From NCBI GenBank assembly GCA_963783105.1, contig CAWAMI010000001.1, positions 682,001 to 746,000 of the forward strand: 64,000 nucleotides of DNA, in the 5' to 3' direction. The notes below the pieces were generated by a model. The model was given only the letters and a program-made list of their open reading frames with translations, did no database searches and was not told the DNA's origin. The position numbers and the translations under genes were made by a program. The first letter of the stretch is position 1. Each line of letters begins with the position of its first letter. Positions 25,040 through 34,332 of the stretch are shown piece by piece. This stretch comes from JAVEDQ01 sp963783105 (lineage in GTDB: Bacteria; Actinomycetota; Actinomycetes; Frankiales; Frankiaceae).

Positions 25040-28000
25040 GTGCCCCGTGCCGAGCTCGACCTGCTGGGCGACCCGACCGATGTGCCGGACGGGCGGCGTT
25101 TCGTCGGCGAGCGGCTGTCCCGCTGGGGCTCCGGCGAATTCCGGGACGAGGTCGAGCTCGCCGCCACCGAGCTGCTGGCCAACGGCCTGCTCCACGTGGG
25201 CCCGCCGCTGCGGTTGTGCGTCGAGGCCTCCGACGGTGTGGTGCGCCTCGAGGTCCACGACGGCAGCACGGTGGCTCCCGTCCTGCCGTCCGCGCCCAGT
25301 TCGGGCCTCACGGGTCGGGGGCTCGCCCTGGTCGACGCGCTCGCCGCGCGGTGGGGGGTGGTCCGCACCGACTCGGGCAAGGCGGTCTGGGCGGAGATCA
25401 CCGCAGAGAGCGCGGCCGGCGTTCCGTACCCCGGCGACGAGCCGACCGGGACCGCGACCGACCCCGCGACCGGTGACGTCGACGCCCTGCTCGCCGCCTT
25501 CGACGACGAGGTCACCTGGCCTGGCGACGGCGACGGCGACGTCGAACCCCGCTACACGGTCGTGATCGGGGACGTACCCACCGACCTCCTCGTCGCGGCG
25601 AAGGCGCACATCGACGGGTTGGTCCGCGAATTCTCCCTCGTCTCCTCCGGCGGAGCGGCGGGTATCAGCGCGCCGCCGCCCCCTCCGCTCGCGGCGCTCA
25701 TCGAGGTCGTCACGTCCGAATTCGCGGAGGCGCGGGCGACGATCAAGCGACAGGCCTCGGCGGCGGCCGCCCGGGGGGAGCCACGGACGACGCTCCGGCT
25801 GACCCTGCCCGCGTCGGCCGCCGCCGCCGGTGAGCGCTACCTGGCGGCGCTCGACGACGCCGACACCTACGCACGTTCCGCCCGGCTGCTCACGCTCGAG
25901 GAGCCGCCGCAGCACTCCGCCTTCCGGCACTGGTACGTCACCTCGCTCGGCGCCGCCCTGCGCGAGGCGGCCGGGGGCGCGCCCGCGGTTCACCGGACGT
26001 TCGAGGAGTTCCTGCTCGACGAGGTGGACCGGCTCTCCGGGCTGCGGCGGGCCGCGGAACGATCCGCCCGGCTGCAGCGGGTGACCGCCGCCGTCGCCGG
26101 CGCGACGACCGCGGAGGAGATCGGACGGGTCGTGCTCGCGGAGGCGGTGGAGGCCCTCGGCGCGCACCGCGGCGCGCTGGTCGTCCCCGACCCGGCGAGC
26201 ATCGTGGACGTGGCGTCGCTGCGGAGCATGCGCCTCGCCGCCTGCCACGGAGTTCCGCCGAAGCAGTCGTCGTTGCCGCGGCACGGCACGAGCCCGGAGT
26301 CGTCCCCGGCGGTCGCGGCGATGGCCCGCGGGGAGGCGATCTGGATCGAGACCGCGGCCGAGCGCGACGCCTGGTTCCCCGTCCTCGGAGCCGAGCAGCC
26401 GGACGTCGTCGCCCTGTGCGCCGTGCCTCTCCTGATGGGGTCCAAGCGGCTCGGAGCCCTGCGGCTCACCTTCTTCGAGCCCCGGCTGTTCGACTCCGAC
26501 GAGCGGGCGTTCCTGTCCGCCCTGGCCTCGACGACCGCGACGAGCCTCGACCGTGCCCGGTTGTTCGACGCCCAGCGGACGCTGGCGAACCGCCTGGCGC
26601 GGCTGCAGGACATCTCCGCATCCCTCGTCGCGGCACGGACGTCGGCCGAGGTCGCGGACATCATGGTCCGCCAGGCCGCGGACGTCCTCGGCGCGACCGT
26701 CGGCACCCTGTGTCTGCTCAGCGACGACGGGTCCGAACTCGAGGTGGTCCGCAGCGGCGGCATCGTCCTCGATGAGGCATGGCGCCGGTTCCCCGTCGCC
26801 GCCCCGCTGCCGGCCAGCGACGCGATCCGCACCAACGCTGTCGTCGTCGTGGCCGACCTCGCCGAGAGGGATCGCCGCTACCCGGAACTGGCCGGCCTCC
26901 GGCCGCGGGGCGACCACGCACTGATCTGCCTGCCGCTGTCCATCGGCGAGCGTCGTCTCGGCGTCGTCACGCTGTCGTTCCCCGCCTCCCGGGACGTGGA
27001 CGACGAGGAGATCGGCTTCCTCCGCTCCCTGGCCACCGAATGCGCGCAGGCGCTGGACCGGGCGAACGCCCTCGCCGACGCCCAGTCCGCCAGCGAGAAA
27101 CTCGCGTTCCTGGCGGCCGCGAGCGCGGAACTCGCGCGATCCCTGGACTACGAGGCGACGCTGGCTGCGGTCGCCCGGCTCGCCGTGCCTCGTCTCGCCG
27201 ACTGGGCGAGCGTCACCGTGGACCGCGAGAACGCCCGGACGCTGGCCATCGCGCACGTCGACCCGGACAAGGTCGCCTTCGCCGAGGAACTCGAGAGGCG
27301 TTACCCGCCGGACCCGGCCGCCTCCACCGGGGTGACCAACGTGTTGCGGACCGGGAAGCCGGAGCTCTACCCGGTCATCTCGGACGAGATGCTGGTGGCC
27401 GCCGCGAAGGACGAGGAGCACCTTCGGATCGCACGCGAGCTGGGCCTCTGTTCGGCGATGATCGTGCCGCTGCAGGCGCGCGGCCGCGTGCTCGGTGCGA
27501 TGCAATTCCTGTCCAGCCGGACGGACCGCCGCTACGACGCGAACGACCTGGCCCTGGCCGAGGACCTGGCGCATCGTGCGGCCGTCGCGATCGAGAACGC
27601 CCAGAGCTTCCAGGCCAGCGCCGATGCCTCCCTGGCCCTGCAGCGCAGCCTGCTGCCGACGTCGTTGCCGGAGGTCCCCGGACTCGAGCTGGACTGGCAC
27701 TACCGGCCGGGCACGGCCGGCACGCAGGTCGGCGGCGACTGGTTCGACGTCATCCCCCTGCCGAACAGGCGCGTCGCACTGGTCATCGGCGACGTGATGG
27801 GCCGCGGGATCCAGGCTGCCGCGGTCATGGGCCAGCTGCGCACCGCCACCCGCGCCTACGCCGCGCTCGACCTGCCGCCCGAACGCGTCCTCGGGCTGCT
27901 CGACGGGCTCGTGCAGACGCTCGACGTCCCGCAGATCGTCACCGCCGTCTATGCCGTCTACGACCCCGTCGGCCGCGAGGTGACGATCGCGAACGCCGGC

Positions 28001-28429
28001 CACGTGCCGCCGATCGTGCTCCCGCCCGGAGCCGAGCTGCCGTCCCCCGGACGCGGGCCGGGCCCGACCGGCATCCCGCTCGGCGTCGGCGGCGTGCCGT
28101 TCACCGCTCAGAGCGTGTCCCTGGTACCCGGTACCGTCCTCGCGCTCTACACCGACGGTCTCGTCGAGACCAGGGAGCGGGACGTCGTCGACGGCATCGC
28201 GGTGCTCACGCAGGTCCTCGCCCGGTCGGGACCGGTTCTCGACGGGCTCGCCGACGCCACCGTCGACGCGCTGACCCCCGCCGGCGGTTCGGACGACGAC
28301 GTGGCACTGCTGCTCGCCCGGACCAGCCTCGCGCCGGTGGCTCCGCCCCCGCCGCCCCCGCCGCCCCCGCCGCCGCAGCCGCCGGAGCCGCGCGGCGCGC
28401 CGACCACCCGGACGCGCACCGAGCGGTGA
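25040..28429 (+). CDS. Multidomain SpoIIE phosphatase with kinase-like ATPase and GAF domains
   Basis: This 1,129-residue cytosolic protein starts with an anti-sigma-type histidine-kinase ATPase (about 1-135: ELAATELLANGLLH as the N-box, GLTGRGLALVDALAARW as the glycine box). A helical linker (150-340) precedes three GAF-like sensor domains (about 345-500, 515-670 and 685-860), then a PP2C/SpoIIE phosphatase (865-1095: GGDWFDVIPL, VIGDVMGRGIQAAAVMG, LYTDGLVE, GSDDDVALLLAR, which hold the metal-binding Asp residues). A poly-proline tail ends the protein. It joins the kinase and phosphatase arms of a partner-switching sigma-factor control system in one chain. GTG 25040 follows a G-rich ribosome site. 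Confidence 0.9.
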   Translation: MPRAELDLLGDPTDVPDGRRFVGERLSRWGSGEFRDEVELAATELLANGLLHVGPPLRLCVEASDGVVRLEVHDGSTVAPVLPSAPSSGLTGRGLALVDALAARWGVVRTDSGKAVWAEITAESAAGVPYPGDEPTGTATDPATGDVDALLAAFDDEVTWPGDGDGDVEPRYTVVIGDVPTDLLVAAKAHIDGLVREFSLVSSGGAAGISAPPPPPLAALIEVVTSEFAEARATIKRQASAAAARGEPRTTLRLTLPASAAAAGERYLAALDDADTYARSARLLTLEEPPQHSAFRHWYVTSLGAALREAAGGAPAVHRTFEEFLLDEVDRLSGLRRAAERSARLQRVTAAVAGATTAEEIGRVVLAEAVEALGAHRGALVVPDPASIVDVASLRSMRLAACHGVPPKQSSLPRHGTSPESSPAVAAMARGEAIWIETAAERDAWFPVLGAEQPDVVALCAVPLLMGSKRLGALRLTFFEPRLFDSDERAFLSALASTTATSLDRARLFDAQRTLANRLARLQDISASLVAARTSAEVADIMVRQAADVLGATVGTLCLLSDDGSELEVVRSGGIVLDEAWRRFPVAAPLPASDAIRTNAVVVVADLAERDRRYPELAGLRPRGDHALICLPLSIGERRLGVVTLSFPASRDVDDEEIGFLRSLATECAQALDRANALADAQSASEKLAFLAAASAELARSLDYEATLAAVARLAVPRLADWASVTVDRENARTLAIAHVDPDKVAFAEELERRYPPDPAASTGVTNVLRTGKPELYPVISDEMLVAAAKDEEHLRIARELGLCSAMIVPLQARGRVLGAMQFLSSRTDRRYDANDLALAEDLAHRAAVAIENAQSFQASADASLALQRSLLPTSLPEVPGLELDWHYRPGTAGTQVGGDWFDVIPLPNRRVALVIGDVMGRGIQAAAVMGQLRTATRAYAALDLPPERVLGLLDGLVQTLDVPQIVTAVYAVYDPVGREVTIANAGHVPPIVLPPGAELPSPGRGPGPTGIPLGVGGVPFTAQSVSLVPGTVLALYTDGLVETRERDVVDGIAVLTQVLARSGPVLDGLADATVDALTPAGGSDDDVALLLARTSLAPVAPPPPPPPPPPPQPPEPRGAPTTRTRTER

Positions 28430-28454
28430 GCCCCTCGAGGCGTCCGCGGAGCGG

Positions 28455-28901
28455 TCAGGAACCGTCCGGCGACGCGGACGGGAACTGGTAGACGAAGAAC
28501 AGCTCGCACCCGTCCGGGCCGACATCGGTCACCGCGTGCCGCACCCCGGCCGGGATGTGGAAGTAGCTGCCCGCGGTGATGGTGGTGCCCGCCACCGTGG
28601 CCTCGCCGCGCAGCACCCAGCCGTGGTGGTGCGCGTCGGCGTGGACGTGCTCGTTCTCCGACGTCCCGGGCTCCAGCCGGAGCAGTCCGGCGACGGAGTC
28701 CGGTGTCCGTAGCAGCGTCTTGACCTGCGCGGCTCGACCGAGGCGAGCCAGCGGCTGCCAGGACAGGCTCTCGACGAGCGCGGCGTCGAGCGCATGCGGC
28801 ACGCTGTTGCCCGAGCGGACCTCCGCGTGGGACACGACGGCGCCGTGGCTGCCGATGATGTCGGTGCCCGCGTCGGGCTGGGTCTCGTCGGTCGTGCTCA
28901 C
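28455..28901 (-). CDS. Cupin domain protein
   Basis: The 148-residue protein has a single cupin barrel (about 55-140). Motif 1 is seen as EHVHADAHHHGWVLRGEATV, with several metal-binding histidines, and motif 2 as GSYFHIPAGVRHAVTDVG. It resembles the ChrR/anti-ECFsigma or small cupin enzymes but lacks a separate zinc anti-sigma domain. Function unknown; a metal-dependent dioxygenase or binding protein is possible. It converges on the phosphatase gene. Confidence 0.85.
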   Translation of the reverse strand: MSTTDETQPDAGTDIIGSHGAVVSHAEVRSGNSVPHALDAALVESLSWQPLARLGRAAQVKTLLRTPDSVAGLLRLEPGTSENEHVHADAHHHGWVLRGEATVAGTTITAGSYFHIPAGVRHAVTDVGPDGCELFFVYQFPSASPDGS

Positions 28902-28966
28902 GGGCGGCCCCGATTCGTCGCAGATGCCGGTACGCGTCGCCTGACGCGGGACGAGAACCTAGCCGC

Positions 28967-29557
28967 TCAGGGCGAGTACAGCCAGGGCTCGCGCAGGTCG
29001 TGGAAGGCCTCGATCTCCCACACCTCGTTCATCTGCTCCAGGTCCTCCGGCCGCATCTGCTTCTCGCCCTCGCGGGCCTCCGCCTCGGAGCGGAAGTAGA
29101 CGATGTCGGTGTAGCTGCCGTCGGGCTGGGTCGCGGTGACGCCACCGAGGATGTCCGGCCTCCGCTCGGTCATCTCCGCATCCATCTCCTTGACGAGGGC
29201 GTCCGCGCGGGCGCGGTCGAGCACACGGCCCTCCATCGCCTGGACGAATCCGGCGTCGTCCGAGCCGCCGTCGTTCCAGGTGGTGACGTCCTCGGTGTCG
29301 CGGAAGGTGACGTCGCCGCTGAACAACTGCGACACCGACCGCCACCAGGCGTCCTGCTCGGGGCGGTCGTTGTTCCGCCGAGCGGCGTCGGCCGACTCGA
29401 AGCGGGCGAGCGCGAGGAAGGTCCCGTCGTCGGTCACCCCGGCGGTCGTCCCGAGCCAGCCCGCCGCGGTCGGGGCGAGGTCGCGCATCCAGTCGTCGAG
29501 CGCCGCATGTACCGCGGCGCGGTCCGACACCGACCCCTTGATCACCTGAACGAACAT
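28967..29557 (-). CDS. Duplicated dimeric alpha/beta-barrel (ABM-like) protein
   Basis: A 196-residue protein made of two related halves of about 95 residues: FVQVIKGSVSDRAAVHAALD (1-21) corresponds to FVQAMEGRVLDRARADALVK (104-123), and FLALARFESADAARRNN to TDIVYFRSEAEAREGEK. Each half looks like a ferredoxin-like antibiotic-biosynthesis-monooxygenase fold, so one chain may make the dimer usual in that family. A GGAGGAGGTCGCC ribosome site precedes ATG 29557. It is 35 bases downstream of the CBS gene on the same strand. Confidence 0.8.
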   Translation of the reverse strand: MFVQVIKGSVSDRAAVHAALDDWMRDLAPTAAGWLGTTAGVTDDGTFLALARFESADAARRNNDRPEQDAWWRSVSQLFSGDVTFRDTEDVTTWNDGGSDDAGFVQAMEGRVLDRARADALVKEMDAEMTERRPDILGGVTATQPDGSYTDIVYFRSEAEAREGEKQMRPEDLEQMNEVWEIEAFHDLREPWLYSP

Positions 29558-29592
29558 GGCGACCTCCTCCGTCGCGCCGGTCGTCGCCGCCG

Positions 29593-30027
29593 TCAGACGG
29601 CGCCGCTGATGTAGTTCTGCAAGTGGTCGCGCTCCAGCGCCAGTTCGTCGATGCGGCTCTTCACGAGGTCGCCGATGCTCACGATGCCGACGACCGCACC
29701 CTCGTGCACGACCGGCACGTGCCGGACCCGCCGCTCGGTCATCAGCTGCAACACCGAGTCGACCTTCTCCGCCGGCTCGCAGACGACCACATCGGTCGTC
29801 ATGATCTGCTCCAGCGTCTGGTCGAGCAGGTCGTCCGCGGCGACCTTCAGCCGGCGGACGACGTCGCGCTCGCTGACCATGCCCGCCGGCGACCGTCCGT
29901 CGGAGGAGACGATCACCGCACCGATTCCGCGCTCGGCCAGGACGTCGACGAGCTCGCGCACGGTCGCCGACGCGTCGAGCGTCGTCACGCCGGAACCCTT
30001 GTTCTGCAAGACGTCGGAGATCCGCAT
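29593..30027 (-). CDS. CBS domain-pair protein
   Basis: A 144-residue protein with two CBS domains (about 1-60 and 68-130): DVLQNKGSGVTTLDASATVR, ERGIGAVIVSSDGR, GMVSERDVVRRL; and MTTDVVVCEPAEKVDSVLQL, RRVRHVPVVHEG, VGIVSIGDLVK. Such pairs bind adenine nucleotides (AMP, ATP, SAM) and regulate partners. The start ATG 30027 is used since the upstream 26 codons are basic/Gly-rich and not conserved in form. It leads a two-gene unit with the dimeric-barrel gene and is divergent from the sulfite oxidase. Confidence 0.9.
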   Translation of the reverse strand: MRISDVLQNKGSGVTTLDASATVRELVDVLAERGIGAVIVSSDGRSPAGMVSERDVVRRLKVAADDLLDQTLEQIMTTDVVVCEPAEKVDSVLQLMTERRVRHVPVVHEGAVVGIVSIGDLVKSRIDELALERDHLQNYISGAV

Positions 30028-30224
30028 CCGTCCACCCCTTGGTCCTCCGATGGTTCCGCCGGGGTGGCGAGACCGTGGGCCCACAAGGTAAGGCCCGGAC
30101 GACATCGAGGGAAGTGATCGGCCCGGGAGAAGGAGGCGGACTGGACGCCGTTGCCCGACAGGCGTGCTGACACTCCCGGGCGTCGGGACCGCTCATGCGC
30201 GGGGAAGCGGGGAAGGGATCGCAC

Positions 30225-31316
30225 ATGAGCGTGCGCCGCGGTCACATGATCGTCCACGAGGAGGACCCCTACAACGCCGAGCCCACGGCGGCCGTCCTCG
30301 CCGAGGGCCCGACCACCCCGATCGGGTCCTTCTACAGCCGCAACCACGGCCCGATCCCGGTTCTCGACCCGGCGTCCTGGCGGCTGTCCGTCGACGGGCT
30401 CGTCGACCGGGACCTCGAACTCGACCTCGCCACGCTGCGCGGGATCGGTCCGACGTCGACCCTCGCGGCCACCCTGCAGTGCGCCGGGAACCGCCGCGCG
30501 GGCCTGATCGACGTCCGCGAGATCCCGGGGGAGGACCCGTGGCACGGGGGAGCGATCTCGACCGCGGAGTGGACCGGCGTCCGTCTCGCCGATGTGCTCA
30601 CCCGGGCGGGGGTGCGACCGGGCGCCGCGCACGTCGCGTTCGCGGCGCCGGACGAGGCGCGCGACGCGGAACCGGCGCAGCCCTACGGCAGCTCGATCCC
30701 GATCGAGAAGGCGATGGCCGACGAGGTCCTGCTCGCCTGGGGGATGAACGGCGAGCCGCTGCCGCCCGCGCACGGCGCGCCGGTCCGGGCGGTCGTTCCG
30801 GGCTACATCGGTGCGCGCAGCGTCAAGTGGGTCCAGCGGATCAGCGTGCAGGCCGAGCCGTCGTCCAGCTTCTTCCAGCAGACGGCCTACCGGTTCCTGC
30901 CGCCCGAGGCAACCGCCGCCCCCGGGGCCGGCATCCCGCTCGGTCCGCTCGCGCTGAACTCGGAGATCCTCGTCCCGGAGGCCGGGGACGTGCTGCCCGC
31001 CGGTCGGACGACGATCCGCGGCTACGCGATGGCGGGCGAGGGCCGGACCGTCGAGCGGGTGGACGTCAGCGTCGACGGCGGCGCCACCTGGCGACAGGCG
31101 GAACTCGGCGACCAGGCGAGCGTCTGGACCTGGCGCTGGTGGTCCCTCGACGTCGACCTCGCCCCGGGGGAGGTCGAGGTCGTCGCCCGTGCCTGGGACT
31201 CGTCCGCCGCGCTGCAGCCGAGCCGGGCCGAGGACGTCTGGAATCCCAAGGGCTACGCCAACACCTCGTGGCCGCGGGTGCGCCTTCGCATCGGGAGCGG
31301 CGACGAGAGCCGATGA
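30225..31316 (+). CDS. Sulfite oxidase family molybdoenzyme
   Basis: The 363-residue protein has the molybdopterin domain (about 35-240) with the Mo-ligating cysteine in LQCAGNRR, the surface GTP-like loop RAVVPGYIGARSVKWVQRI, and a C-terminal Mo-co dimerisation domain (250-363). These catalyse oxidation of sulfite to sulfate or reduction of related oxoanions. No Tat signal is seen, so it appears cytosolic. ATG 30225 has GAAGGGATCGCAC upstream; an upstream GTG-type extension to 30195 is less likely. Its stop overlaps a small ORF that leads into ndh. Confidence 0.9.
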   Translation: MSVRRGHMIVHEEDPYNAEPTAAVLAEGPTTPIGSFYSRNHGPIPVLDPASWRLSVDGLVDRDLELDLATLRGIGPTSTLAATLQCAGNRRAGLIDVREIPGEDPWHGGAISTAEWTGVRLADVLTRAGVRPGAAHVAFAAPDEARDAEPAQPYGSSIPIEKAMADEVLLAWGMNGEPLPPAHGAPVRAVVPGYIGARSVKWVQRISVQAEPSSSFFQQTAYRFLPPEATAAPGAGIPLGPLALNSEILVPEAGDVLPAGRTTIRGYAMAGEGRTVERVDVSVDGGATWRQAELGDQASVWTWRWWSLDVDLAPGEVEVVARAWDSSAALQPSRAEDVWNPKGYANTSWPRVRLRIGSGDESR

Positions 31317-31426
31317 GCCGACTCGGCGAGGGCGCACGGGAGGTGCCCGCCGGCAACGTCCGGGAGGCCCGGGGAGACACCGGGGTGCAGACCGGGGAGG
31401 CGATGCGTCAGACTCTTCCGGCATGA
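31313..31426 (+). CDS. Possible 37-residue bridging ORF
   Basis: An ORF of 38 codons begins with an ATG overlapping the sulfite oxidase stop (ATGA) and ends with a TGA overlapping the ndh start (ATGA). It encodes a hydrophilic peptide (MSRLGEGAREVPAGNVREAR...) with no known domain. The exact double overlap suggests translational coupling from sulfite oxidase to ndh, but coincidence cannot be excluded. Confidence 0.3.
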   Translation: MSRLGEGAREVPAGNVREARGDTGVQTGEAMRQTLPA

Positions 31427-32856
31427 GCGAAGAAAACCGTGCATCCCGCACCCGGGTCGTCGTGGTCGGCGGTGGCTTCGCCGGCTACCACGCGGCCAAG
31501 ACCCTGGGCCGCAAGCTCGGCGACCGCGCCGAGATCGTGCTGGTCAACCCGACCGACTACTTCCTCTACCTGCCGCTGCTGCCCGAGGTCTCCAGCGGGC
31601 TGCTCGACCCGCGGCGGATCACCGTCTCGCTCCAGGGCACGTTGAAGAACGTCCGGATGGTGCTGGGCACGGTCGACACGATCGACCTCGCCGGCAAGCG
31701 CCTCGCCTACACGAACCCGGAGGGGGAGCGCGGCGAGCTCACCTACGACCGGGTGCTGCTCGCGATGGGCAGCGTCAACAAGCTGCTCCCCATCCCCGGG
31801 GTGAGCGAGAACGCGCACGGCTTCCGCAACATCGCCGAGGCGCTCTACCTCCGCGACCACATCACCCGGCAGATCGAGCTGGCGGACAGCACGGACGACC
31901 CGGACGAGCGCGAGGCGCGGCTGACCTTCGTCGTGGTCGGTGCCGGCTACACCGGCACCGAGGTGGCGGCCCAAGGCGTCCTGGCCACCGAGGCGCTGAT
32001 CAAGCGGCATCCCCGGCTGGAGGGTCGCTCCGCGCGCTGGCTGCTCTGCGACCTCGCGCCCCGCGTCCTGCCGGGCCTGTCCGAGCACCTGTCCTCCACG
32101 GCGGACACGGTGCTCCGCGAACGCGGCGTCGAGGTCAGGATGGAGACGTCCGTCGCGGAGGCCTGTCCCGGACGGGTCATCCTGAGCGACGACACCGACG
32201 TAGCGACCCGCTCGCTGATCTGGTGCGTCGGCGTCCGGCCCGAGCCGGTGGTCGAGGGACTGGGCCTGGAGACGCAGCAGGGGCGGCTCGTCGTCGACAA
32301 GTTCATGAACGTCCCCGGCCACCCGGACGCGTTCGCCTGCGGCGACGTCGCGGCGGTGCCCGACCTGACGCAACCCGGCGAGATCACGGCGATGACGGCT
32401 CAGCACGCCGAACGGCAGGGTCACCGGGTCGCGAAGAACATCGCCGCCTCGCTCGGGAAGGGCCGCAAGCGCGCCTACAAGCACCACGACCTCGGGTTCG
32501 TCGTCGACCTCGGCGGGACCCAGGCGGCAGCCAACCCGCTGCGCGTCCCGCTCGGCGGCATCGTCGCGAAGGCCGTTACCCGCGGCTACCACCTGTTCGC
32601 GCTGCCCGGCAACCGGCTGCGGACCGCCGTCGACTGGGTGACCGAGGCGATCCTGCCGCCGCAGGGCGTCCAGCTGGGCCTCGTGCGCTCCGGTGACGTC
32701 CCCCTCGACGTCGAGGCTCCGGACGGCAAGGCGACGCTGCAGGCCAGGCCGGTCAGCGAGGCGGCGGGCAAGTCGGCGGGCGAGGCGCCGCCAGGCCAGG
32801 GGTCGGCCGAGCAGGAGGCGGCGAACGCCGGAGCGGGCTCGTCCTCCTCCTCATGA
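31423..32856 (+). CDS. ndh: Type II NADH dehydrogenase
   Basis: A 477-residue non-proton-pumping NADH:quinone oxidoreductase. The FAD loop is GGGFAGYHAA (16-25), the NADH loop GAGYTGTEVA, and CGDVA occurs near 305 (FAD), with the quinone-pocket motif TAMTAQHAERQGHRVAKNI. The C-terminal amphipathic helix region (PLGGIVAKAVTRGYHLFALP) attaches it to the membrane, and a Glu/Ala/Ser-rich tail follows. It feeds the quinone pool together with the sdh genes found further along. Start ATG 31423. Confidence 0.92.
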   Translation: MSEENRASRTRVVVVGGGFAGYHAAKTLGRKLGDRAEIVLVNPTDYFLYLPLLPEVSSGLLDPRRITVSLQGTLKNVRMVLGTVDTIDLAGKRLAYTNPEGERGELTYDRVLLAMGSVNKLLPIPGVSENAHGFRNIAEALYLRDHITRQIELADSTDDPDEREARLTFVVVGAGYTGTEVAAQGVLATEALIKRHPRLEGRSARWLLCDLAPRVLPGLSEHLSSTADTVLRERGVEVRMETSVAEACPGRVILSDDTDVATRSLIWCVGVRPEPVVEGLGLETQQGRLVVDKFMNVPGHPDAFACGDVAAVPDLTQPGEITAMTAQHAERQGHRVAKNIAASLGKGRKRAYKHHDLGFVVDLGGTQAAANPLRVPLGGIVAKAVTRGYHLFALPGNRLRTAVDWVTEAILPPQGVQLGLVRSGDVPLDVEAPDGKATLQARPVSEAAGKSAGEAPPGQGSAEQEAANAGAGSSSSS

Positions 32857-32861
32857 GGGGT

Positions 32862-32879
32862 GGGCGGCCGCTGCCGCCC
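32862..32879. terminator. Hairpin between convergent ndh and acyl-CoA dehydrogenase genes
   Basis: Arms GGGCGGC (32862-32868) and GCCGCCC (32873-32879) enclose a 4-base loop CGCT. The stem lies 6 bases after the ndh stop and touches the stop of the convergent gene, so it may end transcription from both sides. No T-tract. Confidence 0.5.
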
Positions 32880-34244
32880 CTACGTGCCCGGTGAGGCGAT
32901 CCTGCCCGCGAGCCGCAGTAGCGACTCGGGGGTGTTCTCGGCGACGCGGAGCGCGGCCTCGCCCGCCTTCGAGCGCGCGACCGACCCGCGGCCCACGGCC
33001 CGGCTGAGCCCCGCCTTGTCGCCGGGCAGCTGGTGGTGCTGCGGGCCGAGGTGGCAGTTCTCGGCGAGCGCCCGGCCGATGACGACCCGCTGGATCTCGC
33101 TGGTGCCCTCGAAGATCGTGTACAGCTTGGCGTCGCGGTACCACTTCTCGACCGGCAGGTCGCTGATGTAGCCCCAGCCGCCGCACGTCTGGATCGCGCG
33201 CTCGGTCGCCCGGACCGCGACCTCGGAGGCCTTCATCTTCGCCATCGAGCCCTCGGCGTGCTGGAACGGCACCTTCTGCGAGCCCATCCACGCGGCTCGC
33301 CACGTGAGCAGGCGCGCGGCGTCGATGTCGGCGGCGATCTCCGCGAGCGGGAACGACACGCCCTGGTTCTCCATGATCGGCTGACCGAAGGCCTCGCGCT
33401 CGTTCGCGTATTCGACCGAGTACTCGAGCGCTGCCCGCGCGATGCCGATCGCCATCGCGGCGACCAGCGGCCGGGTCTGCTCGAAGGCACCGAGCGCCGC
33501 CGACCGACCTGTGCCCTCGCGGGCCTTCGCGAGACGTCGCTCGAGCTTCTCGTCGCCGCCGAGCAGGTTCTCGGCCGGGATGCGGCACTCGTTGAAGCGG
33601 AGCTCGGCGGTCATCGATGCCCGGCTGCCGAGCTTGTCGACGTTGCGGATGTGCTCCAGGCCGGGAGTGCCCTTCTCGACGATGAACATCGCCTGGCCCT
33701 TGGTCCGCAGCTCCGGGTCGACCACCGCGTTGACGACGTGGACGTCGGCGATGCCGCCGTTGCCGATCCACATCTTCTCGCCGTCGATGACCCACTCGTC
33801 GCCCTCACGGCGGGCCCGGGTCTGGTTGTTGGCGACGTCGCTGCCGCCCTGCGGCTCGGAGACGGCGAGTGCGGCGAGCTTGATGTCGCCGGGCTCGCCG
33901 AACATCTGGGGCGCCCACTTCGCGACCTGCTCGGGCAGCCCGGCCTGGTTCAGCGCCGACAGCGCCAGCGCCGGCAACACCACCGTCAGCCCGATGCCGG
34001 CGCAGCCCCAGAAGATCTCCTCGAGGAACAGCGGGAGCGAAAGCCCGGTGGGGTCGGTCAGCAGGTCGCGGTAGAACAACGCGTTGTAGAAGCCCTGCTG
34101 CGCCGCCTCCTCGAGGACCGGCCAGGGCATCTCCTGCTTGCGGTCGTACTCCGCCGCGACGGGGCGGATGACGTCCTCGGCGAAGCGGTGCGCCCGCGTG
34201 ACGAGGTCGTGCTGGGCGGGGGTGAGTTCGAGTCCGAAGGTCAC
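32880..34244 (-). CDS. Acyl-CoA dehydrogenase
   Basis: A 454-residue flavoprotein. The FAD-binding segment LAALAVSEPQGGSDVANNQT and the substrate/FAD region GWGYISDLPVEKWYRDAK are followed by YTIFEGTSEIQRVVIGR, which holds the catalytic Glu and FAD contacts. It catalyses the alpha,beta-dehydrogenation of acyl-CoA in fatty acid or branched-chain breakdown. The C-terminal 65 residues after the core are longer than usual. The start is GTG 34244. Confidence 0.92.
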   Translation of the reverse strand: MTFGLELTPAQHDLVTRAHRFAEDVIRPVAAEYDRKQEMPWPVLEEAAQQGFYNALFYRDLLTDPTGLSLPLFLEEIFWGCAGIGLTVVLPALALSALNQAGLPEQVAKWAPQMFGEPGDIKLAALAVSEPQGGSDVANNQTRARREGDEWVIDGEKMWIGNGGIADVHVVNAVVDPELRTKGQAMFIVEKGTPGLEHIRNVDKLGSRASMTAELRFNECRIPAENLLGGDEKLERRLAKAREGTGRSAALGAFEQTRPLVAAMAIGIARAALEYSVEYANEREAFGQPIMENQGVSFPLAEIAADIDAARLLTWRAAWMGSQKVPFQHAEGSMAKMKASEVAVRATERAIQTCGGWGYISDLPVEKWYRDAKLYTIFEGTSEIQRVVIGRALAENCHLGPQHHQLPGDKAGLSRAVGRGSVARSKAGEAALRVAENTPESLLRLAGRIASPGT

Positions 34245-34332
34245 GGGCCCGATCTACCCCGGCGTCCATCCGCCATGGCGGATGTTCCATGCGAAGGTGC
34301 GAAGTGAGACGTCGGTCACGGCACCGCCGGCC

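Noticed and set aside
24155..28525. A 1,456-residue open frame on the minus strand
   Set aside because: It is antisense to the SpoIIE/GAF gene and the secreted-protein gene and is made of Arg/Gly-rich composition with no domain; such long shadows are common at high GC.
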